Below are positions 14,807 to 21,756 of a stretch of DNA of 21,756 nucleotides, in pieces (position 1 is the first letter of the stretch; each line of letters starts with the position of its first letter). Position numbers and translations under genes: made by a program. The notes under the pieces are model-generated. The model saw only the letters and a list, made by a program, of their open reading frames with translations, did not search any database and had not been told where the DNA came from. This DNA comes from JARLFX01 sp036404255 (GTDB lineage Bacteria; Acidobacteriota; Terriglobia; Terriglobales; Acidobacteriaceae): NCBI GenBank assembly GCA_036404255.1, contig DASWOP010000065.1:1-21756 (forward strand), written 5' to 3'.

Positions 14807-15657
14807 GCCGCCGCCTCCAGCGTCTGCTTCTGCCCGCTCAGCATTCCCGCCACGCCAATTGCAAATGCCATCAGCAAACTCACCGCCACCAGCACCGGCA
14901 GGTCACGATTCATCACCGCAGCCCATGCCAGCTGTCCTACCCCCGGCACGTTGAAGATCACCTCAATCGGCACCAGCGCACCCAATGCGGTAACCACAGA
15001 AAGCGTCGCCAGCGCATACAACTGCGGTGCAACTCCCGGCAGAATATGCACGCGGATCAGTGCCTGCAACGGCAAACCCTGTGCCCTGCCCTGCAACATA
15101 TGTGGCGAACTCCACGTCCCCCGCAGCGCACTGCGAAGAAATTTGAACTCTCGCGCAGCAATCAGCAGTGCCAGCACCAGCACCGGCCCTCCCATTTCTG
15201 CCAAAATGCACGCCGTAGCCAGAGCGGCTGTCGGCATAGCCAGCAGTAGCGTGAACGGCAAACCCCACAGCGCCCCGCCCTTGCGCACCGCGCTCACCGG
15301 CAGCGCAGCGCACAACGCCAGCAGCCACCCATAAAAAATCCCGCGCAGCAGCAGCCACGCGGAAACCTGTATCCGGGGAGCGATCAGTTCCGTCACCGGC
15401 ACCTCATACTGCCGCGACTCGCCGAAATCGCCATGCACCCAACCCTTCACCTCGCGGACGGCGATCTCGCTCAGTGTCTGCGTGCCCGCGGCTTGCATCT
15501 CGTTGCGCGCGGTAGCCGCATACTTCGCATCCATCTCGCGCTCGTCCGCGAAGAATCCCGGCGCAAACCGTACCAGCAGAATCGTTCCAGCGGCAACACA
15601 GAGCATGAGAAGCAGCGTACGGCCTACTCGTCTCAAAACCCCTTTCGTTCGATTCAC
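14803..15657 (-). CDS. ABC transporter permease, DppB/OppB type (GTG start)
   Basis: A 284-residue inner-membrane permease. I place the start at a GTG (15657) that overlaps the stop of the HD-GYP/GGDEF gene as GTGA and follows a CAGGGG ribosome-binding stretch. The N-terminus then reads VNRTKGVLRRVGRTLLL, as expected for DppB (basic residues, a first membrane helix, then VRFAPG). An upstream ATG at 15783 would add 42 atypical residues wholly inside the previous gene. The EAA-type loop is AQGLPLQALIRVHILPGVAP, and the C-terminal IEVIFNVPGVGQLAWAAVMNRDLPVL is a strong family match. It pairs with the downstream DppC-type permease. The periplasmic region between helices 1 and 2 is present, typical of DppB. 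Confidence 0.92.
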   Translation of the reverse strand: MNRTKGVLRRVGRTLLLMLCVAAGTILLVRFAPGFFADEREMDAKYAATARNEMQAAGTQTLSEIAVREVKGWVHGDFGESRQYEVPVTELIAPRIQVSAWLLLRGIFYGWLLALCAALPVSAVRKGGALWGLPFTLLLAMPTAALATACILAEMGGPVLVLALLIAAREFKFLRSALRGTWSSPHMLQGRAQGLPLQALIRVHILPGVAPQLYALATLSVVTALGALVPIEVIFNVPGVGQLAWAAVMNRDLPVLVAVSLLMAFAIGVAGMLSGQKQTLEAAA

Positions 15658-18110
15658 AATGCCCCTGCCAGCTTCGAAGCGGTAGACGGTGGCACCCCAT
15701 CCTGCCCCACAGCCCCGATTTGCTGCTTGTGAGCATACATGCGACGGTCGGCCAATCCCAGCAATGCCTCGGCAGAGCTGCAATCCTCCGGGTAGAACGC
15801 CGCGCCAATACTGCTCGACACCTCAATACCCAGCGTCTTCGATGCCTCGCGCACCGAACTCTCCAGTCGCTTCAGCCGCGGAGCCCATGCACCGCTATTC
15901 ACACCCGGCAGCAGCATCACAAACTCGTCCCCACCCATGCGCGCCACCACGTCTTCCTTGCGGCAGCTCTTGCGCAGTGCATCAGCAATCACTCGCAGCA
16001 GCTTATTGCCCATCACATGGCCATACTTATCGTTAACAGCTTTGAAAGAATTCAGATCACAGACTACGATCCCCAGTGGCTCCGTCAGGTTCCGGGCCAT
16101 GTCCAGCTTACGCTCCATCTCAATAAAGAACTGGCGCACGTTGGGCAGTTGCGTAATGAAGTCGACCTGCGCATGCGCGTTCACATCGCGGAAGGTGAAT
16201 GCATTCTGCAGCGAGAGTGAGAACTTTGACTCCACCGCCAGCAGAATGCGCAAATGGTCTTTGGAGAACGCATTCTCCGCCGCCGAATAGAGTGTCAGCA
16301 CCCCAAACACACTTCCGCTCGGCCCATATAGCGGCAGTGCCAGCGCAGACCGAAGTGCAGGCCCTGCATCCGCACTCGCAACGTGATTTGACTCTACCTC
16401 CGGATTACCGTTGATGATGGTCTTACCCGTTGCCGCCACCCAGCCGGAGATACCTTCACCCAGCGCCACCGGTTCCATGGAGAGTGAGCTTGAGCCCTCG
16501 CCATCCATATAGTGCGGCACCAGCAGGTTGCCATTGTTCAAATAGATTGCGAAACAATCGAATGATATCCATTGCCCCAGCCTGGACGACATCATCGATG
16601 CGGTCTCATTTGAGTTCAGCGAATTGCCCAGGGTGCGGCTCATCTCAAAGATAGCCTGCGCCTCCTGGCTCGCCGCAGCGATCAGGTCCAACGCGCCCTG
16701 GTGCATAGACAGCGGCCCGCGGCTCACCGGATCGTTCTCCTCACTATTCTGCGCCGACTCGTAGTTCGGCTCCTCAAATCCCGCTCCCGGCGCCGCGCCG
16801 CGTGCAATCCGCAGATTGGTCAGCAGTGGTGCCAGCGTCTGGCTCTCCCTCCGTGCCATCTCTTCCAGATCCACATAGTTCTCTTCCAGAATTCGCACCA
16901 CCGCTGGATCAAACTGCGTGCCCGACCTGCTCTTGATCATCTCCAGAGCCTCTGGTACCTGGATCGCCCGCCGGTATGGCCGATCCGATGCCAGCGCGTC
17001 AAAGCAGTCTACCACCGCCAAAATGCGCGCCCCCAGCGGAATTTCCTCGCCCTTCAGCCCATCCGGATAGCCGCTGCCGTCCCACGCCTCATGGTGCGAT
17101 CGCACGATCGGCACTACCGGATACGGGAACCGTACTCGCTCCAGGATGTCTGCACCCACCACTGGGTGGATCTTCATCTTGTCGAACTCTTCCGGCGTCA
17201 GCTTGCCGGGCTTATTAATGATGTGCTCCGGCACCGCCAGCTTTCCGATGTCGTGCAGGAACGAAGCCGTCAACAGCGCCCGCATCCCCAGTTCATCCAT
17301 CCCCATCAGCTTACCGATCTCAGACCCATACACGCGCACCCGCAGCAGATGGTCATGCGTATTCTGGTCCTTGGCCTCAATCGCCATCGCCAGGCCTTCG
17401 ATCGCCCGCAGGTGCAGTGCCTCCGTCTCCTCCAGATGACGCTGCCGCTCCTGGATCGAAACGCTCTGCGCCCGGTACGCTCGGTAGATGGTGTACACGA
17501 TTGGGAAGATCAGCAGCGATGTCGGCCAGCCGAAGTCCACCGTGGTCAGGTGAATAATGACCGCCAGGAATGCGCCCACCAGGTAGAACGGCAGATACCA
17601 GGGAAACTGCCGCCGCCAGAAGTTGAATGGCTGTTCACCCTTGGACCATGCAATCACCAATGCCACTGGCATCGTATTTGCGAGGAAGTATGCCGTGGCC
17701 GCCAGTGCCAGCGCTGGTGCCATCTCATTGCGATAATGCAGCGAGGCTGCGTACACATAGCATGCCACTGCGGTTGCCGCTACCACATTACCCACGTTGA
17801 ACGCGATCTGCACCACGGTGAATGGCTTCAGCACCTGCACCCGGCACTGTGCAAATACGCTGATCGCCGCCAATGCCACCGCCTGCTCCGGCGACAATTC
17901 CAGAATGCCCAGCAATATAAAAGGGAAATTGACTGACATCGTGCCATCGCCCGTGGGCATGGCAACTTTCAAACCGGAACTCAGCAATACTGCCACAAGG
18001 TAGACACCGAATCGCACCCAGTCGTGACTCGGCGAACCGGAGGCCCACCTCACGCCCCAGGCGGCTGATGCAATCATCAGCGCAATCAGTACCTTGACTC
18101 GAACTGGCAT
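15654..18110 (-). CDS. Membrane-bound HD-GYP - GAF - GGDEF bifunctional cyclic-di-GMP protein
   Basis: An 818-residue protein, the first gene of the operon. I choose ATG 18110, which has GAGGG 4 nt upstream, over a TTG at 18131 without a binding site. Residues 1-215 form about six to eight membrane segments of a sensor type I do not recognise. An HD-GYP phosphodiesterase domain (about 230-420) has HDIGK (286-290), paired His in RSHHEAWDGSGYPDG (GYP 347-349) and LKGEEIPL. A GAF sensor domain follows (about 475-640), then a GGDEF diguanylate cyclase domain from about 650 with MGGDEF (726-730) and an intact RxxD inhibitory site (RKED, 717-720). Both opposing c-di-GMP activities look intact. The stop overlaps the permease start (GTGA), tying its translation to a peptide-type ABC transporter. 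Gene order suggests nutrient-linked c-di-GMP control; that link is inferred. Confidence 0.93.
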   Translation of the reverse strand: MPVRVKVLIALMIASAAWGVRWASGSPSHDWVRFGVYLVAVLLSSGLKVAMPTGDGTMSVNFPFILLGILELSPEQAVALAAISVFAQCRVQVLKPFTVVQIAFNVGNVVAATAVACYVYAASLHYRNEMAPALALAATAYFLANTMPVALVIAWSKGEQPFNFWRRQFPWYLPFYLVGAFLAVIIHLTTVDFGWPTSLLIFPIVYTIYRAYRAQSVSIQERQRHLEETEALHLRAIEGLAMAIEAKDQNTHDHLLRVRVYGSEIGKLMGMDELGMRALLTASFLHDIGKLAVPEHIINKPGKLTPEEFDKMKIHPVVGADILERVRFPYPVVPIVRSHHEAWDGSGYPDGLKGEEIPLGARILAVVDCFDALASDRPYRRAIQVPEALEMIKSRSGTQFDPAVVRILEENYVDLEEMARRESQTLAPLLTNLRIARGAAPGAGFEEPNYESAQNSEENDPVSRGPLSMHQGALDLIAAASQEAQAIFEMSRTLGNSLNSNETASMMSSRLGQWISFDCFAIYLNNGNLLVPHYMDGEGSSSLSMEPVALGEGISGWVAATGKTIINGNPEVESNHVASADAGPALRSALALPLYGPSGSVFGVLTLYSAAENAFSKDHLRILLAVESKFSLSLQNAFTFRDVNAHAQVDFITQLPNVRQFFIEMERKLDMARNLTEPLGIVVCDLNSFKAVNDKYGHVMGNKLLRVIADALRKSCRKEDVVARMGGDEFVMLLPGVNSGAWAPRLKRLESSVREASKTLGIEVSSSIGAAFYPEDCSSAEALLGLADRRMYAHKQQIGAVGQDGVPPSTASKLAGAL

Positions 18111-18209
18111 GTACCCTCGTTCGTCGCCCAACCGTTAAGGTATCGGACTATTCAACTCGTGCAATTAATTCCCACTTCGGGATAAAAGGCGTTGGCTTGA
18201 TTTTACTGG

Positions 18210-18225
18210 TGTGACAAGGCTCACG
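18210..18225. promoter_or_regulatory. CRP/FNR-family-like binding site candidate
   Basis: TGTGA-CAAGGC-TCACG matches the CRP consensus TGTGA-N6-TCACA at 9 of 10 defined positions. It lies about 100 bp upstream of the HD-GYP/GGDEF start codon. Some CRP-family proteins respond to c-di-GMP, which would suit this target, but one site is weak evidence. Confidence 0.35.
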
Positions 18226-18472
18226 AATGACATAAAAGTTGTACAACGAAAAAGAATTGGCTTGGACAGCTTTTCTTTTCTGCAACCTGGGCCCCGGAAC
18301 TCCTCGCCTCGCTCCCGGATGAACCAGCTGGAGGTCACTGTTGTACCACGGTCTTGACCCAAATGTCCCGCTAATCCAGCTCACAGTCTCCCACCACTCA
18401 TCCACAAACCCTGTATGCCGTCCCCTATCTCTCCGCTTTTGAACCGGCAACCTCACTTAGAACTTAAAGCGC

Positions 18473-18506
18473 AAGGGGCCGCCTCTGCTTACAGAGGCGG
18501 CCCCTT
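18473..18506 (-). terminator. 15-bp-stem terminator of the Ig-like repeat gene
   Basis: AAGGGGCCGCCTCTG (18473-18487) and CAGAGGCGGCCCCTT (18492-18506) form a perfect 15-bp GC-rich stem with a 4-nt CTTA loop, 10 nt beyond the stop codon of the minus-strand gene. The tail GCGCTTTAAGTT is only moderately T-rich. Confidence 0.75.
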
Positions 18507-18516
18507 CCCCTCCAAA

Positions 18517-21500
18517 TTACTGGATCGTAACGCTGATCGTCGCAGTCTGGTTTAGGTTCGCAGAACTGGTGCCGGCGGCTGCTATGGCCGTTACCACCAC
18601 CTGCACGTTGTTAGTCCCTGCCGGGGTGGAATAGTTGTTACTGCCGCAACCCGTCACACCGAAGGCTACGCACGCCATCACCGCCAGTAGCAGTAACCCA
18701 CGCGTCGCGGCCACCAGCTTCCGGCGCCGGAACACCAGCAGCATTGTCATCAGCAGCGCCGGTATCCACAGCACGGCCGCCTTTACCGGACCTGACTCAG
18801 CATGCGGTGCAAGCGTGTAGATCTGTAGCATCACGGTCTGAACCACGTTATTGCCGGTAAAGCTTATGGTCGACGGCGTAAACATGCAGCTGGAGAAGGC
18901 CGGCAGCCCATTGCACGCATAGGTCGCAGTGCCCTGGTAGTTGCCGTACGGTGTAAACGTCAGCGTTGCCGAGCCCACCGCACCCCGTGTAATCATCAGC
19001 GTCGTCGGATTCGCCGTCACGCCATAGCCCGGCGTCACCACCACCTCAGTGAACGCAGCCGACGTTGCCCCATTGAAGTTTCCATCACCCAGGTACTGCG
19101 CCGTGATGGAAGCCGTCTGTACCGTGGTGAACGTATAGGTGAACGATGCCGCGCCGTTTACCAGCGTCACCGGCGAACCGATAGCCGTGGTTCCGTTGAA
19201 GAACTGCACAGAACCCGTTGCCACACCCGTGGAACCCGTCGTTGCATCCGTTACGGCCACCGCAAATGTCACCGGTACGCCCACACCCGCGCCTGCCGTC
19301 ACTGGCACCGGCGCCGTCTGGCTGAAGGTGATCGCCGTCGCCGCCTTCGTGATCGTCAGTGCCCCCGGTGTATTGGTCACGTTGTAGTTGCCCAGCTTCG
19401 AGTTCGGATCGCTCAGCGTCGCCGTAATACTGTAACTCCCGCCAGGCGCCGAGGTTTTTGTTGCTGTCGTGGAGTAGCTCGCGGTAATACCATCCCCGCT
19501 CACCACTCCAGTCACCGTCCCCGTGAAGGTTGGGAATGCGACACCATAGACGCTTGTGACTGCATTGACCGTCACCGTAAGCGCAGCCTTCGTGATCGTC
19601 AGCGCCGCCGGTGTATTGGTTACGTTGTAATTGCCCAGCTTCGAGTTCGGATCACTCAGCGCCGCCGTAATACTGTAGCTCCCGCCAGGCGTCGAGGTCG
19701 GCGTTGCCGTCGTGGAGTAGCTCGCAGTAATGCCATCACCGCTCACCACTCCAGCCACTGTTCCAGTGAAGGTTGGGAACGTCGCGCCATATACGCTCGT
19801 CGCGGCATTCACAGTTACCGTGAGCGGAGCCTTGTTCACCACCAGCGTTGTCGTTCCTGTCGCCGATTTATACAGCGTGGAATGGCTGCTGTCCGGCGTC
19901 CAGGCTGCCGTCAGCGTGTATGTGCCGGCGGCCAACACCGTGGCAGCGGTCACCGCAACCGGCGAGCCTGTACCCAGAGTTGCCGTATACGTTGTCGTTC
20001 CACCCGTCGTCAGTGAGGTCGCATTGTATGCCGTCGTTGCATTCAGATTGCTCACCAGCGTCGTTCCGTAGGTGATCGCCGTCTGCGCCGGATACGTCAC
20101 CGTCGGCGTCAACTGCCCCACCTGGATCTGCACGTTGATGCCCGTCGCCGCCGCATAGTTTGTATCACCCGTGTACGTGAGGGCCACCGTATACAGCCCC
20201 GCGCTCAGCGTGCTCGGCGTCGGCACCGTTGCAGCGCCAGAGCTGATCGCTGCAGTTCCCGTGCAACTCGCCGCGCACGGCGATCCAATGGTGTAGCCCA
20301 CCGTACCGCTCGGCGTAGAGATACCCGTGCCGCTGTACTGCCCCGTCACTGTAACCGGGACGCTGCCCGTGGTCGTCACCGTGATCATCACCGGTTGCGT
20401 CGTCGGCCCGGTCAGCGTCGAACTCGCCTTGCCCACCGTGATCGGCACCGCCGTTGTCTTCGTCACCGCGTTGAAGTTTGTATCCGCCGCAGCCGACGCA
20501 CCATACGTCTGCGCGCCCACCAGCGCCACCGTGCTGAACGTTGCCACACCCGTCACCGGCGCCACCGTTGGCGTCAGCGTTGTGGTGTTGTCGTAGAACG
20601 TCACCGCGCCAGTCGGCGAACTGCCGCCCAGCGTCGGCGTGGACGACGTTGCCCGGATCGTCACCGCCTGCCCATACACCAGCGTCGTCGGCGAAGCCGT
20701 CACCGTCAGCGTTGGGCTGGCAACCGTATTGGTCTCCGAGAAGGTGACCGTGCCCAGACCGGAATTGCCACTCACGGTAGCCGAGATGTTGTACGCTCCA
20801 ACAGTCCCATTGGCCGTTGGCGTGCTATTCACTACGCCGGAGCTGTTGGTCACGCCGCTGGTTGGGTTCAGCGATGCGCTTGCCCCAGTGGTCGGTGCCG
20901 TGAAGTTGATCGTTAGCCCGCTGATGCTGTTGCCATAATCATCTGTGACGCTCGCCTGGATGGTTGTGCCGAACGCCGACCCGATCACGTTGCTCTGGCC
21001 GGAACCGTGCGATCCGAAGAACTGCGTAGCCGTAGCCGCACCGACGGTAATGCTGTTGCCGGATGACGCGACGCTCGCGCTCGTGTCCGTAGCCACCAGC
21101 GTGTCCGCGCCCGCCTTCTTGAAGATCACGCCAGTCGTCGAAGTGAACGCGTGCACACCCGCGTCCGCACCGGTGAATGTATACGTCGTGCCCCCACCAG
21201 CCAGCGCCGCCAGCGTGTCCGAACTGGAGATGGTGATCGTCCCGGTATAGCCGGTCGCCACCGCTGTCCCGTTCATCGCCGTCACAGTGAACCCGTTCGT
21301 CGCACCCGCCGTACCCGTTCCCGGCAGACCCGTAATGACCAGCGCCGTCAGCGGTATGGTGCCCGTGCCGGAGAGCGTGAAGCTCTGTGTGGAACCCACT
21401 CCGTTCAGGTTGTTATCCACGATAGTCAGTATCGCCGCGTTCGATGTAGCCGTCGGCTTGAAGCTGACCATGCTGCTGCAGGTCGCACCGGCGGCCAGCG

Positions 21501-21756
21501 TCGCTGGAGAACTCGAAGTGGTGAGCTGCGGGCAGGTGCCTCCGGTCGAAAGCGAGTAACTTGCGGGCACGCTGCCACCGAAGTAAGGATTCGTCCCCGT
21601 GGTAGGCACGGAGACGACCAGGTCCGCATTGCCGCTGTTGATAATCGATATCGTCTTCGGGCTGTCGCTGCTTGTGCTCCCAATGTCCGTTGTCGCAAAG
21701 CTCAGTGCCGGCACATCAGCAACGTCGATCTCCTTCACCGCATTGCTGGAGCCATC
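18517..21756 (-). CDS. Giant Ig-like repeat surface protein (5' end outside window)
   Basis: About 1,079 codons are visible; the frame is open at the right edge, and the GTG at 21738 is internal, so the start lies outside. In order: an ASPM-SPD2-Hydin-like domain (LSFATTDIGSTSSDSPKTI...), a Ser/Thr-rich beta domain, a Big_1/invasin-like domain (VTDDYGNSISGLTINFTAP), several Ig-like Big_3-type domains (GAVTFYDN, YTGDTNYAAAT), two tandem 81-residue MBG-type repeats, another Ig-like domain (GSVQFFNG, YLGDGNFNGA) and a final beta domain. Near the C-terminus a membrane helix (AAVLWIPALLMTMLLVF) with RRRK is followed by a second hydrophobic segment ending VTGCGSNN, then STPAGTNNVQVVVTA and a short beta tail. 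This ending recurs in acidobacterial surface proteins as I recall them. Probable cell-surface or adhesion role; the ligand is unknown. Confidence 0.88.
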   Translation of the reverse strand, partial: DGSSNAVKEIDVADVPALSFATTDIGSTSSDSPKTISIINSGNADLVVSVPTTGTNPYFGGSVPASYSLSTGGTCPQLTTSSSPATLAAGATCSSMVSFKPTATSNAAILTIVDNNLNGVGSTQSFTLSGTGTIPLTALVITGLPGTGTAGATNGFTVTAMNGTAVATGYTGTITISSSDTLAALAGGGTTYTFTGADAGVHAFTSTTGVIFKKAGADTLVATDTSASVASSGNSITVGAATATQFFGSHGSGQSNVIGSAFGTTIQASVTDDYGNSISGLTINFTAPTTGASASLNPTSGVTNSSGVVNSTPTANGTVGAYNISATVSGNSGLGTVTFSETNTVASPTLTVTASPTTLVYGQAVTIRATSSTPTLGGSSPTGAVTFYDNTTTLTPTVAPVTGVATFSTVALVGAQTYGASAAADTNFNAVTKTTAVPITVGKASSTLTGPTTQPVMITVTTTGSVPVTVTGQYSGTGISTPSGTVGYTIGSPCAASCTGTAAISSGAATVPTPSTLSAGLYTVALTYTGDTNYAAATGINVQIQVGQLTPTVTYPAQTAITYGTTLVSNLNATTAYNATSLTTGGTTTYTATLGTGSPVAVTAATVLAAGTYTLTAAWTPDSSHSTLYKSATGTTTLVVNKAPLTVTVNAATSVYGATFPTFTGTVAGVVSGDGITASYSTTATPTSTPGGSYSITAALSDPNSKLGNYNVTNTPAALTITKAALTVTVNAVTSVYGVAFPTFTGTVTGVVSGDGITASYSTTATKTSAPGGSYSITATLSDPNSKLGNYNVTNTPGALTITKAATAITFSQTAPVPVTAGAGVGVPVTFAVAVTDATTGSTGVATGSVQFFNGTTAIGSPVTLVNGAASFTYTFTTVQTASITAQYLGDGNFNGATSAAFTEVVVTPGYGVTANPTTLMITRGAVGSATLTFTPYGNYQGTATYACNGLPAFSSCMFTPSTISFTGNNVVQTVMLQIYTLAPHAESGPVKAAVLWIPALLMTMLLVFRRRKLVAATRGLLLLAVMACVAFGVTGCGSNNYSTPAGTNNVQVVVTAIAAAGTSSANLNQTATISVTIQ
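19351..19836 (-). repeat. Two tandem 243-bp repeats coding MBG-type domains
   Basis: Copies 19351-19593 and 19594-19836 are offset by exactly 243 bp (81 residues) and nearly identical in DNA. Each encodes LTVTVNA-x-TSVYG...FPTFTGTV-x-GVVSGDGI, an SYSTTAT stretch, LSDPNSKLGNYNVTNTP and ALTITKA. Identity is much higher than among the other domains, so this is a recent duplication or is kept uniform by gene conversion. Confidence 0.9.

Larger units (their letters stand above)
18111..18516. other. Intergenic region upstream of the HD-GYP/ABC operon
   Basis: About 400 bp. It contains the terminator of the Ig-like gene at its right end, a CRP-like palindrome (18210-18225) and a 10-bp palindrome GTTGTACAAC (18238-18247). 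A minus-strand frame of 102 codons (18148-18456) is open but has no ribosome binding site or domain pattern, so I do not call it. I could not find a convincing -35/-10 pair for the operon. Confidence 0.55.

Noticed and set aside
18635..21559. Several plus-strand open frames of 60-170 codons opposite the Ig-like gene
   Set aside because: GC-rich, Thr/Val/Gly-coding DNA is poor in stops on the other strand; the minus-strand frame is continuous over more than 3 kb with clear domains.
1..21756. CRISPR arrays, insertion sequences and prophage genes
   Set aside because: No spaced direct repeats of CRISPR type, no transposase motifs and no phage structural genes were seen; the only repeat arrays are inside coding sequences.

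Overview
The window looks like a chromosomal segment of a free-living, Gram-negative Acidobacteriota member of the Terriglobia type (Granulicella/Terriglobus/Edaphobacter-like). This is an inference. It rests on the DcaP-like outer-membrane porin, the GH28 lipoprotein, the subtilase with a TALWGA repeat tail, and the large Ig-like repeat protein whose C-terminus (membrane segment, RRR, second hydrophobic segment, GCG, TPAGT) I recall from acidobacterial proteins. Nothing here names a species.

Layout, left to right. (1) Positions 1-951: the 3' part of an HxlR-type regulator converges on a CDP-alcohol phosphatidyltransferase gene. (2) 952-2230: mostly non-coding, holding a complete tRNA-Val(GAC) and a long leader region with a promoter candidate, a LacI-family-like operator candidate and hairpins. 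(3) 2231-6256: a DcaP-like porin followed by a GH28 (polygalacturonase-type) lipoprotein, a likely pectic-polymer uptake and depolymerisation pair closed by a strong nested-stem terminator. (4) 6460-8922, minus strand: a PAS3-GGDEF-EAL cyclic-di-GMP enzyme with all key motifs intact. (5) 9189-11261, minus strand: a secreted S8 subtilase with 19 TALWGA hexapeptides at its C-terminus, closed by a 26-bp perfect palindrome. (6) 11555-18110, minus strand: five tightly overlapping genes. A membrane HD-GYP-GAF-GGDEF protein is translationally coupled to two Dpp/Opp-type permeases, a family-5 substrate-binding protein and one ATPase. (7) 18517 to the right edge, minus strand: the C-terminal part of a giant Ig-like repeat surface protein, with a 15-bp-stem terminator.

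The most interesting unit is region 6. A protein carrying both the c-di-GMP-making (GGDEF) and c-di-GMP-breaking (HD-GYP) catalytic motifs overlaps the first permease gene by 4 nt (GTGA), and every later junction also overlaps by 4-8 nt. The transporter has only one ATPase, and that ATPase has a non-canonical signature motif. A CRP-like palindrome lies about 100 bp upstream of the operon. With the second c-di-GMP enzyme, the secreted protease and the large adhesin-like protein, the segment reads as surface, biofilm and nutrient-scavenging functions. The functional link is inferred from gene order, not shown.
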